Assembly (NCBI RefSeq): GCF_000005505.3
Contig: NC_016133.3
Span: 52,293,237 to 52,357,236 of the forward strand
From: Brachypodium distachyon
Lineage: Eukaryota; Streptophyta; Magnoliopsida; Poales; Poaceae
Reading direction: 5' to 3'
Length of the DNA: 64,000 nt
In this document: positions 24,631 through 37,242 of the stretch, piece by piece
Layout of the letters: each line of letters begins with the position of its first letter
Position numbering within the stretch: position 1 is the first letter of the stretch
Translations under genes and position numbers: made by a program
The notes under the pieces: model-generated
The model's input: only the letters and a program-made list of their open reading frames with translations
Database searches by the model: none
Told to the model about the DNA's origin: nothing

Positions 24631-27600
24631 TTATACTTCTTCACTACCACTGCTGCTGCTGTTTTTTCGGACATTTAACTTGCACAGTGGGCAAGTCGCA
24701 TTGATGTGAAGCCACTTATCGATGCAGGCACAGTGGAAATGATGGGCACAAGGGAGTTCACGCAGCTCTGCACCATCATCATATGCTGAAAGGCAAATGC
24801 AGCATTCCTGCACCAATGAAGTGGGTAACGAATTATTCAAAAATAAAGGTATTAAATGAGCTGATATAACGAAATCAACGAATGGCTGAACACATACTGA
24901 GATAGGAGCAACATGTACAAGTAGACACTATAAAGACTACAAACATGTTTGGTCAAAATGCAAATGTTGAGTAATAGTAAACCCACACTCAGCAGTTCAT
25001 GTCAAATTTAGACTCTGTTATAGAGGCAGAAACCTTGTTCGCCTTCTCTAATTAAAATTTGTGTTTGAGCTGAGTTTGTAACTACATAGTTATGTACTTT
25101 ACAGTTTAATCAGATGATTTGAGAACCTTACAACAGGGCAACATAGTTCCGCAGCTAAGCTGGCTGCAACCATGAAATTCTGATTACTAAACAGAGATAG
25201 ATGCCAGGTTTCAATGTTTCATACAAGAAATAGATATATCAATATCGGGAATAATCAGTATAACAAAGTAGTTACCAAAAATTATTGATATAAGCAGGCA
25301 ATGCTGTAGAAATAAATTTCAACGTTAACAAAGAGAAATCTAGAGGATTTACCGCATCTTCAGCTGCAAGTACTTTCTCAATAGGTTGGTTGGTGCCACA
25401 TTCTATCATCATTCCACCAGAAGATCCAGTCATGCTGACAGATTGCTTTTCAGGCTCGTTTATCCTCCGAAATTTGTATCTCGGAATTTGGCGAATGTCA
25501 TCTTCAGATGCTCCCTCCTAATATTCATCAGATTGTAACAGAATTTTTTATTCCTCAACTCAAATGAAAGTTATATTCTTTATTTATGCGTACACAGACT
25601 GTACAACATAATACACACCCAGAAATATTACGAAAAGCTAGGAAACCAAATACAGTATCAGTCTGCAATTTAAAACATCAATATATGTCCATAAAGACAG
25701 ATATTGGGGAAGCACCCATATGTCAGTCACACTGAGCTGAGGCAGGTGCACAGTGGGCAACAGTTTGACAATACCAACAGAAATAATTTACTCCCTCCGA
25801 TCCATATTAATTGTCGAAATATTACATGTATCAAGACGCTCTTTAGGCATAGATACATCCATATTTGGGCAAATTTGAGACAATTAGTATGGATCGGAGG
25901 GAGTAATATAGTATAATTAAACAATCTTCATAAGATATGGACCAGCACAACAACAGAAAACACTTGATATTTCAGTATTCCAATGCTGGCTGAGTAATGG
26001 GTAATTGCTCGCCTAAATCCGACCATAAATTTAGCTTAACCTTTTTAATCTGACTACTTGGCACAATGAAATGCTGGAGCACATTTATTTTCGTATATGG
26101 CCAGTAACAATTCACAAGGCTTAACCAGTTGAGTTTGTCAACATTTCTAGATTATCTGGTGACAGGTATCGAGTCTTATGAAAATCAACAGCATAAGAAT
26201 ACACAAGAGCTAGGAGATCCAGTGAAACTAGCATACATCTGCACCGGATACATTACCAAATAATAGACATTTATATAATACATATGTGAGAAGCCATACC
26301 TGATCGGAGACTGCATATAAAATTGCTATGATACAAGGGAGGCAGCAACAAACAGCAATACCAATGATGCAAGCCAAAGCAACACAAAAGACGACAAAGA
26401 AAACATCAAATGCCAGAAAGACGATGCAAAGCCTGCAAAGGAAATTGCAAGGAAATATGTTCATGGTGACAAACAAATAAAATAATGACCCATACAAAAA
26501 ATTCCAATCATATCTTGACAAAGTATATGTACCAGTAGAGTTGAGGTGCATCACGGATAAGAACTTCTCCACCAGCAGATACCCAGTAAAATCCAATTAT
26601 CCACCATATAAAGGAAAACATTGTATTGCCAGACTCCAGATGTTTCGCGATACTGCAACAGTTTATATAACAAACAAAAGATACAGTAAGGAAATAAAAC
26701 ATGGTGGGAAATTAACATAACAATAACTGCAAAAGTATACACAGGTTTCTTACTAATTTAAGGGCAGTAGGGCAAAACAGAAGCAACGATGGTGAAATGA
26801 ATTCAGAAAATTTTGTAGTAGCTCTCATGTTTGGAAAACAATTTCCTCATAGCTAGATAAAACCGGCATAACTAAATTAGCACGGATTACCAAAACTCCA
26901 AAAGCAACTAGGTGGAAGATGACTGATATTAAGAAGATTGCCAAAACTGATGCAACACAAGAAACAGCGGAGAAATCTAATCTAATGAGCTTCGAAGACA
27001 AGGTACTTGCTCAACTTCTCTCATTACTGTTCCCATTCTAACACTCACTCTAGATAACTTGAAAGCTACTCGCTAGTAGTAATTGAGAGACCACTTCAAC
27101 TGTCAGTTTCAGAAAATAGCATACAAATCAATACTACCTTTGTTCCTAAATATAAGAAGTCCTAGCTTTGTCCTAAGTCAAACTTCTTCGAGTTTGACCA
27201 GATTTCGTAGAAAAGCTACCAACATTTGCAACTCTAAATTAGTTTTATTAAGTCTTCACAATATAAAGCTAGGACTTCTTACATTTAGGAACAGAGGTAG
27301 TATTGATCCAACACTTACATTGAGTTGTATGTCCAGTAGAAGCCAAACAGTTCATTCTACATCTATTGAGACTCATATATATAGTTCTCCCTGTTCTGTT
27401 CCACTCAGATGAAATTACAACCACACAGAATAATTCAAGCAAGGAACACTAGGACAGGGACTATTCATGAACTGCGGTGCAAATTTACAGGGAACAACGA
27501 AACCTACGGCATCAGTCACTTACTCTGACTAAGATACTAAAATTACCCAAATTAAAGGATGAGAATAGTATTCGTACAAATCACTCTCAACATCATGTCA

Positions 27601-28140
27601 TGTATATTACCTGACACAGTCGCCAATGCGGCCATGGGTAACGTTTTCGCCGGCATCTTCGTCGGTGGACGAGGACGATCCATCAGAACCCCTCTCCTCG
27701 TCGGCGGCCATAGAGGGTCCGCCACGCTGGCCGTGGCGCACGCGATACTCGATGGCAACGCAGACCATGTGCAGGACGCACTGAACGGCATACCCGGCGA
27801 TCCAAACACGGAGCGGCACAGACGGGCTCTCGTCGCTGCTGAGCACGAGCACGACAGCGGCGACGAGGATGAAGGCGAGGTTCCAGAGGAGGTCGAGCGC
27901 CACCACCGGGCGGGAGTAGGCCCAGTCGGCCTGCCGCTCCTCCAGCTGCTCCGCGGCGGTCTCCCGCACAAGCAGGGATGGCTCCCGCATCGCCCGCCGA
28001 CCGCCCTGCCGCAGCAGCCGCGCTGTCCCACGGAGCGATGGCCGGCGCAGCACGCCACGACGCCTAGCACGGCCGCCGAGAAGCGGCGCCGAGTCAAGGA
28101 GGGCGTCGCCGCGGGGGCTGGGGGATTGTGGGGTCGCCAT
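24631..28140 (-). CDS. multi-pass membrane RING-H2 E3 ubiquitin ligase, copy A
   Basis: There are five exons: 27611-28140, 26533-26652, 26300-26432, 25353-25517 and 24631-24807. All introns are GT-AG and the sum is 1125 nt (374 residues). The start MATPQSP matches copy B; no upstream in-frame ATG is seen. Residues 1-75 are Arg-rich and presumably cytosolic. Hydrophobic segments lie at about 79-101, 111-132, 187-207 and 217-258 (probably two). A Ser/Asp/Glu stretch falls near 150-165. The C-terminal RING-H2 has ligands C318, C321, C336, H338, H341, C344, C355 and C358. The block [19 protein letters not shown] is nearly identical to Arabidopsis At1g12760-type ligases as I remember them. Such proteins are expected to transfer ubiquitin from an E2 at an endomembrane; the substrate is unknown. 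Stowaway MITEs sit in introns 1 and 3. Intact and probably expressed. Confidence 0.93.
25791..25903. mobile_element. Stowaway MITE in intron 3 of RING copy A
   Basis: The ends are CTCCCTCCGATCC and GGATCGGAGGGAG with TA flanks; the length is 113 bp. The matching position in copy B (about 33.76 kb) has the flanking sequence without the insert, so this element arrived after the duplication or was lost from B. Confidence 0.92.
27134..27300. mobile_element. Stowaway MITE in intron 1 of RING copy A
   Basis: The ends are CTACCTTTGTTCCTAAATA and its near complement ending CAGAGGTAG, flanked by TA. The core holds CTAGCTTTGTCCTAAGTC. No counterpart is seen in intron 1 of copy B. Confidence 0.88.
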
Positions 28141-28645
28141 CGCGGGAACCCTAGCGAGATCGGGAGGAAGGTGTGTGCTTCTTTCTGACCTTCTCCCCTG
28201 TGGAGATGGGGGAAGACTCAGAAAAAGGTCTTGGCTAGGAGCTACAGCGAAGTAGTGTACGCAAAATTGCAATCGGACTTTTAAATTCGATTCTTACAGC
28301 GAGAGAATACGTGGGCTGTTTTTAGAGGACCAAACGTAGGCATATTTTTAGTGGGAGAAGGCCCAAGTAAAGACATCATACTGCTGTGAACGGATGAAAT
28401 CAAAATTGTTAAATTAGATTTATTTATTCATTTTGTTTTAGAGTTATAGACCACCTTTTACTAAGTTTTTACTTAAAACATATCTAAACATCTTGTAAAA
28501 AAACGAAGCGAGTAATATATGTTAGTCGTAGTATTGAAGCAAGTTAAACTTAAGTCTCTCCGTTAAAGTAAGCACAAATGTAAATTTCACAGAACTGCAC
28601 TTTTCAGTGATAGCGTTTCAGCGGGCCACAATTGTCATTAATAGT

Positions 28646-30141
28646 CATTTTGATGACACAACGTTTGGATGTCAGTATTCAAGCTAGAAATTCGGAATTG
28701 GCATTAGACCGGTCCAATTCCACTGTTTGGATGACCAAGGAATTGAGAGGACGTATTGGAGTCCAATACCACACGGAATCATGGGCAACTAAAAGGGCTT
28801 GTCTCCAATTCGGAGGGGTAGCCCTTCGTATCTATATAACCTATAAAGTTGATCCCCACTAAGTAAAATTAATGTTTGCAAATTTGTCATGCAAGGTGTC
28901 CACATCATGATCCACATTATGGTTATTCAAAGATTACACATCACCATCCACATGTTGTACACTAGGAATCTAATTTGGTGGTCCATTCGAATTTAATATT
29001 TTGATACCTAAGATTTTTCATCTTCATGTTGCATACAATATTTCACCAAACACACATATTTTCATGATATGTATGTCAACTTTTCTAAGATCTGCAAATA
29101 TTCAGGTTGATGAAACTTCACTTTTCGGTTTCTTTGAGATTGTTAATGTTTATGCACATCAAAATTACACCTATTGTTTTGTTGCATAGGTGTTATGAAT
29201 GATAAAATCGTTTTGTCCTACGATATTCATATTTATTTTACATAAAATCATATTATTATCATTTATTTATAAAATCATATTCATATAGAATTTTCCGGGA
29301 ATCCCCTAGTTGGATGGAAACGAGTCCCCGACCCCGAAGGCTCTCTGCCCATTACGCTGCCATGAGCGAGGCCATTGACCGGCACCACCGTCGGGGTTGG
29401 CGACCTTCGCATGCGAACCTTGGTAGGCTCCCCGCCACTGACCGGCACCATTGATGAAGCTTCTCCAACGACCACCATGGGAGCCACACTGCTTCCCACC
29501 GACGCCATGGGAGTCTTCTTCTCCAGGCGGCCCTTTCCTGAGGCAGAGGAGGAGGAAGAAAATTGAAGGCCGATGTAGATGGAGAGCCATTGCCCTCGTC
29601 TCCTTCATCTCCGGTTGGTGTGCCTGGTCCCTTTTCCCTTGGCCTAACCCCATCACCCATGTCTGCACGAGCTCCTCCTCTCGTCCCATCCCCCGGCGAC
29701 GCCCCTCCTCCCTGCGCGCGGATCTTCGGCGCGGCCCCTCCGCCCCCACGCAGATCTCCGACATCTCCCTTTCCATGCACGCCATGCTCCGACGCCGCCT
29801 TTCCCCCTGTGCGCTGTGTTCCAGCGCCGCCCCTACCCTCCACGCCGTGCTCCGGCGTCGCCCCTCCCTCCTGCACGCAGAGCTCCAGTGGCCCCTCCCG
29901 AGCAGTGGTCGGTGGACGTAACAGCGGAGAAGAAGATGCCGATTCAATTGGAGAATTAAACATCCAAACAGAAATTTGGAATTGACCATTTTCCTGATTC
30001 CAACTATCAATGTTTTGCTCAACCAAACAACGGAATTTGTATTATATCTCAATTCAATTCATAGGCTTATTTGGTATTGAGTCCAATTCAATTCCAAGCC
30101 TCCCAATATCAACATCCAAACGAAGTGTAGGCATTTTGATG
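28646..30141. mobile_element. Mutator-like non-autonomous element with GC-rich core
   Basis: A 10-bp direct repeat CATTTTGATG occurs at 28646-28655 and 30132-30141. Just inside, the ends are inverted: ACAC-xx-CGTTTGGATGT...TATT on the left and the same word, reverse-complemented, on the right. Repeated GGAATTG/CAATTCC words fill both subterminal regions. A 9-10 bp target duplication fits Mutator-like elements. Positions 29300-29950 are GC-rich, open in several frames and built of imperfect repeats of about 30-60 bp. No transposase is present. The core may be captured host sequence or simply transposon-internal satellite. Confidence 0.65.
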
Positions 30142-30389
30142 GTATGTCTGACAGGATCCAAACATGGCATCTGACAGGTGGGTCCCACCTGTCAGAAATA
30201 CCAAACGGTCTAATCTATACGATTCCAGTGAGCACGGCCCGTGACAACCTCGATTGCCCAGCCCTAGCCAAGACCTGCAAATGCTCAAGCGGTCAAGCAC
30301 TGCCAGCGTTAATAGCCTGCCTGTATTCTGTCGATCACCGGGTATATGCAACATGGCAGATCCTATTTAGTACTGTAGTATTCTGTGAT

Positions 30390-30703
30390 AGCCGCGCGCC
30401 CGCCATTTGGCGTCGCGGGCTGCAGGTCGGGAGGAGTTGGAGGATCCCCGACGATTGGAGTCGACGGTGCTGTCAGGGAGGGGGCGGTCCAGCGGGAGCT
30501 GCCCGCGTGCACGGCGGGTGGAGGTGGTGCCTTTCGTCGCTGACGCCGACGGCGCCCACGAGCACCTCTTGGACGGAGAGCTCGATGCCGTCAAGGAACG
30601 TACGCCGTGTGCCGCTCCTCTGTCCAGCCCTCGCCGCGCGCCGGCCGCTAGCACCCCCAGACATGCCCAGATCGTCAATGTCCGATACACGCCCAGAAAG
30701 CAA
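30390..30703 (-). pseudogene. COR27-like remnant, copy B (frame broken)
   Basis: This matches the copy A ORF at 23098-23385 at DNA level. The FLDGIELSVQEVL and PLDRPLPDSTVDSNRR segments fall in different frames, and the W-T-E-E-R-H region is out of frame because of small indels near 30.60 kb. It lies 1.4 kb downstream of RING copy B. The call as a pseudogene rests on the comparison with copy A. Confidence 0.5.
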
Positions 30704-32109
30704 CGTGCGGCTCCTCTCGTTGCTCTCGACGAGTATCGCGCCCAGCTGAGAAAATATCTAACCACCCGAAGCTTAATTTGTTATCACCGTTACATTGTTT
30801 TGCAGTAGAAGCACTAATTCAACAATCAACAGCCATGTCAAAGTATATCAGCATGTCAATATGGCGAGATGTGGGCGGCGAGGCGAGCCACATTTTATTC
30901 CTCGAGAGGGGTGACAAACGCGACAGACACGGTACAACATAACTACTTCTCCCGACCTTTGATGGTACGAAAGGCGATCCGATGAATTTTCAGGAAGAAG
31001 CGTTTAATTTTCATCCGAAAGTGCGGGGCACTTTTGCTCCAAAAAACACAGCACAACTTCCATATGTAGCCGCAAAGGCAAACGCACACTCTTGCACATG
31101 AAAATATCTTTTACGGATAAGGTCTGGACTGAAAGCTACAGACGGCACGTCGCATACAATGATCGATAAGTCAGTTTTGTCCTTTTTTTTAGCAGCTAAG
31201 GCAGCTTTTTTTATGAGTTTCACGTCATTTATTGTCTTATCTTACAATTACGGTTAGATAAATAAAATTAAATAAATAAATATTAAGAAAAGATGAAATC
31301 TAGTACGATGAGGAATTTGTCTTTTTTTGACTTATCCTTGTTGTGAAGTGATCATCTCTTAATTAAGAGAATGCTTGTGCCTTTCTTAATTTCTCTCTCT
31401 TCCATTTCAGATTTTATTCTATGTAATATCGCTAAGAAAAGGATCACCTCTACGCGCCCTTACAAGCTCGCAATACATGCGCCGTCCATCGAATTTCTAC
31501 CGGCATCTCCCGGCACGGCCCGATTGCACGAAAACAGAAACCGTGCAGTTCTCAAAATATCCAGCTCTCCATAGGTCATAGCCCGGCAACAGCCATAATT
31601 CGAGGATTTGCAGTCACACTATTCTCGAGCCCACCTGGCACTTGTTATAAGCTGTTGTCATCGAGAACTTTACTTCAGTTCAGTCAAAAAAGAACTTGAC
31701 TTCAGTGGGAATTGTTGCAGGATGCTAAAATGCGTCTCAATGCCACGCAACTGCACATCTCCACATCAAATGGATTTACTAAGAAATATATCAATAACCG
31801 ACAGACTTAAACCACTGGTTAATGAATATAGTTATTTTCCTCACACAAAAAATGAACAGATCCGATAAGTCAACCGAACAATTCTAAAACACAACTACAC
31901 GGTCACAAAGCAAGTGGGCAAACTTGAGTCTTTGCATAGTTCCACTATCGGGCATCTACAAGACGAACAGTTTTAACACATACACATCACAATTTGAGTA
32001 CTTCAATATATATTTACAACTATAGACATATATAGATACAAAAACGTACCAATGTCGCGAAATAACTTACCATGGTAGCAAAGAGAACTGAATATTGATG
32101 AATACAGAT

Positions 32110-35100
32110 TTATACTTCTTCACTACCACTGCTGCTGCTGTTTTTTCGGACATTTAGTTTACACAGAGGACAGGTCGCGTTGATATGAAGCCACTTATCG
32201 ATGCAGGCACAGTGGAAATGGTGACCACAAGGTAGTTCACGCAGGTCTACACCATCATCATACGCTGAAAGGCAAATGCAGCACTCCTGCGTCGACCAAG
32301 TGGGTAACTAATTATTCCGAAATAAAGGTATTAAATGAGCTGATACAGCAACAAATTCAACGAACGGTTGAGCACTTGCTGAGATAGGACCAAAATGTGC
32401 AAGTAGTCGATATAAATACTAAACATGTTTGGTCAAAATGTACGTGTTGAGTAATAGTAAGCCTGCACTCATCAGTTCATGTTATCAAATTTAGACTGAT
32501 CTTTTTTTTTTTAAAGACTGATATTATTTTTATGGAGAAAAGTCCAATCTAGTGTATCTCTATATCCTAATAACTGTGTGCAAAGTATTCACAGGCAGAA
32601 ACATTTTTGCCTTTTCTAATTCAAAGTTATGTCTCAGTTGAGTTAGTAACCACACAGTTATTTTCTTTCATACAAGTAAATAATATCGAGATTTGGTGAT
32701 ATTTGGTGTTTTGCAGCTAAGCTGGCTGCAACTACGAAACTCTCTGATATACAAAACAGAGAAGCTGCCGAGTTTCATACAAGTAAATAATATCAAGATC
32801 TGGAATAATCAATATTGCATAAATTAGTCTAAAGTAGTTTCCAAAAAATGTTGACATTCCCGATGTAAGCAGGCAATGGCTTCACAATAAATTTCTACAT
32901 CACAAAGAGAAAGACTAGAGAATTTACAGGCAGTGGCAGAAACCTTTTTGCCTTTTCTAATTCAAATATGTGTTTGAGTTGAGTTCGTAACCAAGTGGTT
33001 ATTTTCTTTCCAGTATAATCAGATGATTTTCGGAACCTTACAACAGGGCAACATTTCATGGTTCCGCAGCTAAGCTGGACCATGAAACTCTGATATACCA
33101 AACAGAGATAGATGCTAAGTTTCATACGAGAAGTATATCATCCTTAAAAAAAATGTATACCAAGATTGGGAAATCAACATTGATGAATAAATCAGTTTAA
33201 TAAACTAGTTTCAAAAAAAGTGTTGATATAAGCAGGCAATGGCTTCAGAAATAAATTTCTACATTACAAAGAGAAAAACTAGAAAAATTTACCGCATCTT
33301 CAGCTGCAAGTACTTTCTCAATAGGTTGGTTGGTGCCACATTCTATCATTATGCCCCCAGAAGAACCAGTCAAGCTGACAGAATTCTTTTCAGTCTCGTC
33401 CATCGTCCGAAATTTGTATCTCGGAATTTGACGAATGTCATCTTCAGATGCTCCTTCCTAATATCCGCCAGATTGTAAAAAGAATTTTCTTCATCGACTC
33501 AAATGAAAATATGATGCTTTATTCTATGTGTACACATACTAAAAAAATAATACACACCCAGAAATATTAAGAAAAGCTAGGAAACCAAATATTGGTTTGC
33601 AATTTAACACATCAATATAAGCCCAGATTTTTTTTTGGGGGGAAGTACCAATATGTCAGCCAGACTCAGCGGAGGCAGGTTGACACCTGCACTTCCGCTT
33701 CTCATTGTATTTAACCATCAGAAGTGCGCAACAGTTTGACCATAAGTCAGTAACAACAGAAATAAATTGATGAATTAATTTGACAATCTTCATATGACAT
33801 GGACCAACACAACAACAGAAAGCAGTCAAATACAATTTGACAAAAAACTGTCTTTGAACTGGCTGAGTAATGCATAACTGGTCAGCTAAATCCAAGCATA
33901 AATTTACGTTCACCTTTTTTATCTGACTACTTGGCATAATTGAAATGCTGGACCACAATTTCCTTTCATATTTGGCCACCAACAATTAACAAAGCTTTAC
34001 GAGTTGAGCTTTCCAACAATTTCTAGATTATGTGGTGACAGGTATTGAGTCTTATGAAAATTAACAGCACAAGAATACACAAGAGCAGTTCTAGACCAAC
34101 AGGATATAATACACAAGAGCAGATCTAGTGAAACTAGCTTACATATACACCAGATACATTACCACATAATACACATTTAAATACTTCCTCCTTTTCACAA
34201 AGGTTGGCGTATTTGATTTCGTTAAGACAAGCTTTTGACCAAGAATTACACTATAAATATGTAACTTATATGATAGGAAAGCATGATTATTAGCAAGAAC
34301 TTTTAAAGACGAATCTATAGATATAAATTTCATGAATGATAAAACACATATTAATAGAGTTATGATTGGTCAAAGCCTTGTCTTAACGAAACCAAATACG
34401 CCAACCTTTGTGAAACGGAGGTAGTAATACACATATGAGAAACCATACCTGATCTGATACTGCATATAAAATTGCTATGATACAAGGGAGGCAGCAACAA
34501 ACAGCAATACCAATGATGCAAGCCAAAGCAACACAGAAGACGACAAAGAAAACATCAAATGCCAGAAAGACGATGCAAAGCCTGCAGAGGAAGTTGTAAG
34601 GAAATATGTTCATCATGACAAATAAATAAAATGATTACCCAAACTAAAAGTTCCAACCATTCTTAACAAATTATATGTACCAGTAGAGTTGAGGTGCATC
34701 GCGGGTAAGAACTTCTCCACCAGCAGATACCCAGTAAAATCCAATTATCCACCATATAAAGGAAAACATTGTATTACCAGACTCCAGGTGTTTTGCAATA
34801 CTGCAACAGTACAGATCCCAAACAAAAATTACACAGTAAGGAAAAAAGACATGGTGGGAAATTAACATAATGAAAACTTGAAAGTATACACAGGTTTCTT
34901 AATATTTAAGGGCAGCAACAAGCCAACAATTGTGAAACAAATCAGCACCCAGCGCTACACTAAGCTGACACTTTTGTAGTAGCCCTAATATTTTGAAAAA
35001 AAAAGGATTGCACAGGCAAAATAAATTATAAGGCATTGTAATAAAATCTGGATACACTTCATATGATATAACCACAAATGCATTTTAGCAACGAAAAAAA

Positions 35101-36338
35101 GAGGTTTAAATAAAGGCTGGTGCTTCTATGACCAGAGATGCAGAATAGACCGACTACATATGTATTTCACATAAAACTGGTCTGGTTGCAAACTTGCATC
35201 ATAGTGCAAAAGCATGTTTTCTGTGTCTGTCCAGGCCAGAGATATGTCTAAATTTGTTCAAGGGTTGAGATGGTGTGGGCAACTTATAATAACAATAGTA
35301 TTCAGTATTTACAAGAAAACGCATGTGTTTAAATTCTGAATTAAAGCCATACCTAGATAAACTGGGTGGATATTGACTCAGGTAAAGAAGATTTCCCAAA
35401 TTGATGGCAACACAATAAACAATTGGAGTCATATAATCTAATCTAATAAGCTTCAAAGACAAGCTACTTGCTCAAATTCACTAATTAGTATGCCCATTCT
35501 AATATTTACTCCAGATAACTTGAAACCTACTCAGCTTGTAATAATTGTGAGACGACTTCAGATAATCAGTTTCAGGCAAATAATTGGAAGCCAGACAGTT
35601 CATTATACCCACACACAGAATAATTCAAGCAAGGAACATTAGCACACAGGATATTCATGAACTCCTGTGCCAATTTACAGGGAACAAAGGAACATATGGT
35701 ATCAGTATACTTACTCTGACTAAGACACTAAAATTGCGCAAAATTAAAGGATAAGAATGGTATTCACAAAAAAAAAAACTCGAGAGTCTCAACAATCCTT
35801 TATATTACCGCACATAGTTGCCAATGCGACCATGGGGAATGCTCACGCCGGCATCTTCGTCGGTGGACGAGGACGATCCATCAGTACCTCTCTCCTCGTC
35901 GGCCGCCATAGAGGGCCCGCCACGCTGGCGGTGGCGAAAACGATACTCGATGGCGACGCAGACGATGTGCAGGACGCACTGAACGGCATACCCGGCGATC
36001 CAAATACGGAGCGGCACAGACGGGTTCTCGTCGCTGCTGAACACGAGCACGACGGCTGAGACGAGGATGAAGGCGAGGTTCCAGAGGAGGTCGAGCGCCA
36101 CCACCGGGCGGGAGTAGGCCCAGTCGGCCTGCCGCTCCTCCAGCTGCTCCGCGGCGGTCTCCCGCACAAGCAGGGATGGCTCTCGCATCGCCCGCCGACC
36201 GCCCTGCCGCAGCAGCCGCGCGGTCCCACGGAGGGATGGACGGCGCAGCACGCCGCGACGCCGCGTCCCGCCACCGAGTAGCGGCGCCGAGTCAAGGAGG
36301 GCGTCGCCGCGGGAGCTGGGGGATCGTGGAGTTGCCAT
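32110..36338 (-). CDS. multi-pass membrane RING-H2 E3 ubiquitin ligase, copy B
   Basis: There are five exons: 35809-36338, 34681-34800, 34449-34581, 33293-33457 and 32110-32286. Every exon has the same length as in copy A, giving 374 residues. By eye about 30 residues differ from copy A. Most differences fall in the N-terminal exon and exon 4; exon 3 is identical. The RING reads C-x2-C, then LPCGHHFHC and CPLC, so all eight zinc ligands are kept. The first splice junction gives Arg177 instead of Ser177. Exon lengths, phases, splice sites and RING ligands are all conserved, which suggests both copies are under selection. Intron 3 carries a MITE absent from copy A, and intron 4 is enlarged by an internal duplication. 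The upstream region is interrupted by a Harbinger-type MITE and a solo LTR, so regulation may differ from copy A. Confidence 0.93.
32593..33292. repeat. tandem duplication of about 340 bp within intron 4 of RING copy B
   Basis: 32593-32927 and 32928-33292 are diverged direct copies of the same intron segment; copy A has it once (about 25024-25352). Both copies contain GGCAGAAAC, CTTTTCTAATTCAAA, GCAGCTAAGCTGG and GCAGGCAATGGCTTC. Both end in AATTTAC, which on the gene strand is the exon 4 donor GTAAATT. A decoy copy of the splice donor therefore sits about 0.37 kb inside the intron. Confidence 0.88.
34184..34424. mobile_element. Stowaway-type MITE in intron 3 of RING copy B
   Basis: The ends are CTTCCTCCTTTTCACAAAGG and its near complement ending GGAGGTAG, with TA flanks. 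Inner arms pair GTATTTGATTTCG with CGAAACCAAATAC. Copy A has the uninterrupted site near 26.28 kb. Confidence 0.9.
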
Positions 36339-36833
36339 CGCAGAAACCCTGGCGAGATCGGGAGAAGGTTGTGCTTCTTTCTGACGACCTTCTCCCCCCG
36401 GCCCGAAATGAAAGAGGGGTTTTCCCTGCTAGGGGCTACAAGCAAGTAATTTCTTCTCAATTTCTCTCGCGGAGTTTTGGATTTTCTTTAAACTTATTAA
36501 ATGCTCCTAATCATAAAAACACCGTGCAAGGTGGCGAATAAGCCCTACTATTATAAAATAATGCATATTTGTGTCATACACCATGTGAGTCACAGAAGTT
36601 TTATCCGTACTATATCAATTACAAGATGCATTCACCACAGGTTTGACACTGTCATATATTTCCTCCCAATAAATAGCCCTTCCAATTTTGTATTATGTGT
36701 GCTGTTTCTCCATGTTCTTCTTTTAGGCATAGCCACGAAGCTATGGAAGTAATTAGAGTTGAGGTGAAACCTTGCGTAGAAGAGCTTGTCAAAAGATGTC
36801 AGTGTAGTCGAAAACCGTGAACCCACATAGTCA

Positions 36834-37242
36834 GGGGCTGTTTGGTTCGTTACCTGAGGACTATGCCTGAGAAAATGAGCTGCCTGAGACTAGCCTGAGA
36901 AGTTGATGATTTTTACTTGTACAGGCATGCCTGAGACATAGCTGTTTGGTTGGTGCTGCTGACCTCACAAATGCTAATACATTTTTAGTAGAAAAAACTG
37001 CTGCATCATGTGTTGTGTCAGAGTTATCCTTGTGTTGGCATAGGTGGGTTCTAGCGAAAGCTTTGATCAGCCGGAGTCAGGCCTCCAATTTCGGTGGCCT
37101 GAGCCAGGCTAACTGCGCTGTCAGGTCCTTCAGGCGAGGCAAGCAGCTGGAGCTTCAGGCTTCAACCAAACAACACTCAGGCAACTCATAGGGACCCATC
37201 AGGCCAGACGTGCTTATCTCAGGGTGGCAACCAAACAGCCCC
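36834..37242. mobile_element. Harbinger/Tourist-type MITE upstream of RING copy B
   Basis: The terminal inverted repeats are GGGGCTGTTTGGTT and its exact complement. The flanking 3-bp duplication is TCA (36831-36833 and 37243-37245), near the TWA preference of PIF/Harbinger. The interior is rich in CCTGAG/CTCAGG words and has no transposase. Confidence 0.8.

Larger units (their letters stand above)
23080..28420 (-). repeat. unit A of a direct tandem segmental duplication
   Basis: The same order of sequence recurs in the same orientation at 30390-36445 and in fragments to 39301. Each unit contains, reading the minus strand, the RING-H2 gene, its 3' flank and the COR27-like remnant. One edge is near 23080/30390, at the shared CCGCGCGCCCG. 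The other extends at least to 28407, where a 22-bp exact match with 39280-39301 remains. Confidence 0.9.
30390..36445 (-). repeat. unit B of the tandem segmental duplication
   Basis: It corresponds to unit A (23080-28420). Homology runs through the COR27-like remnant, the intergenic part, all exons and introns of the RING gene and about 100 bp upstream of its ATG. It then resumes at about 38165-38300 and at 39280-39301 after two insertions. Confidence 0.88.

Noticed and set aside
29306..30052. 248-codon minus-strand frame and 156-codon plus-strand frame
   Set aside because: They lie inside the Mutator-like element and are low-complexity repeats read in several frames at once. Not a supported gene.
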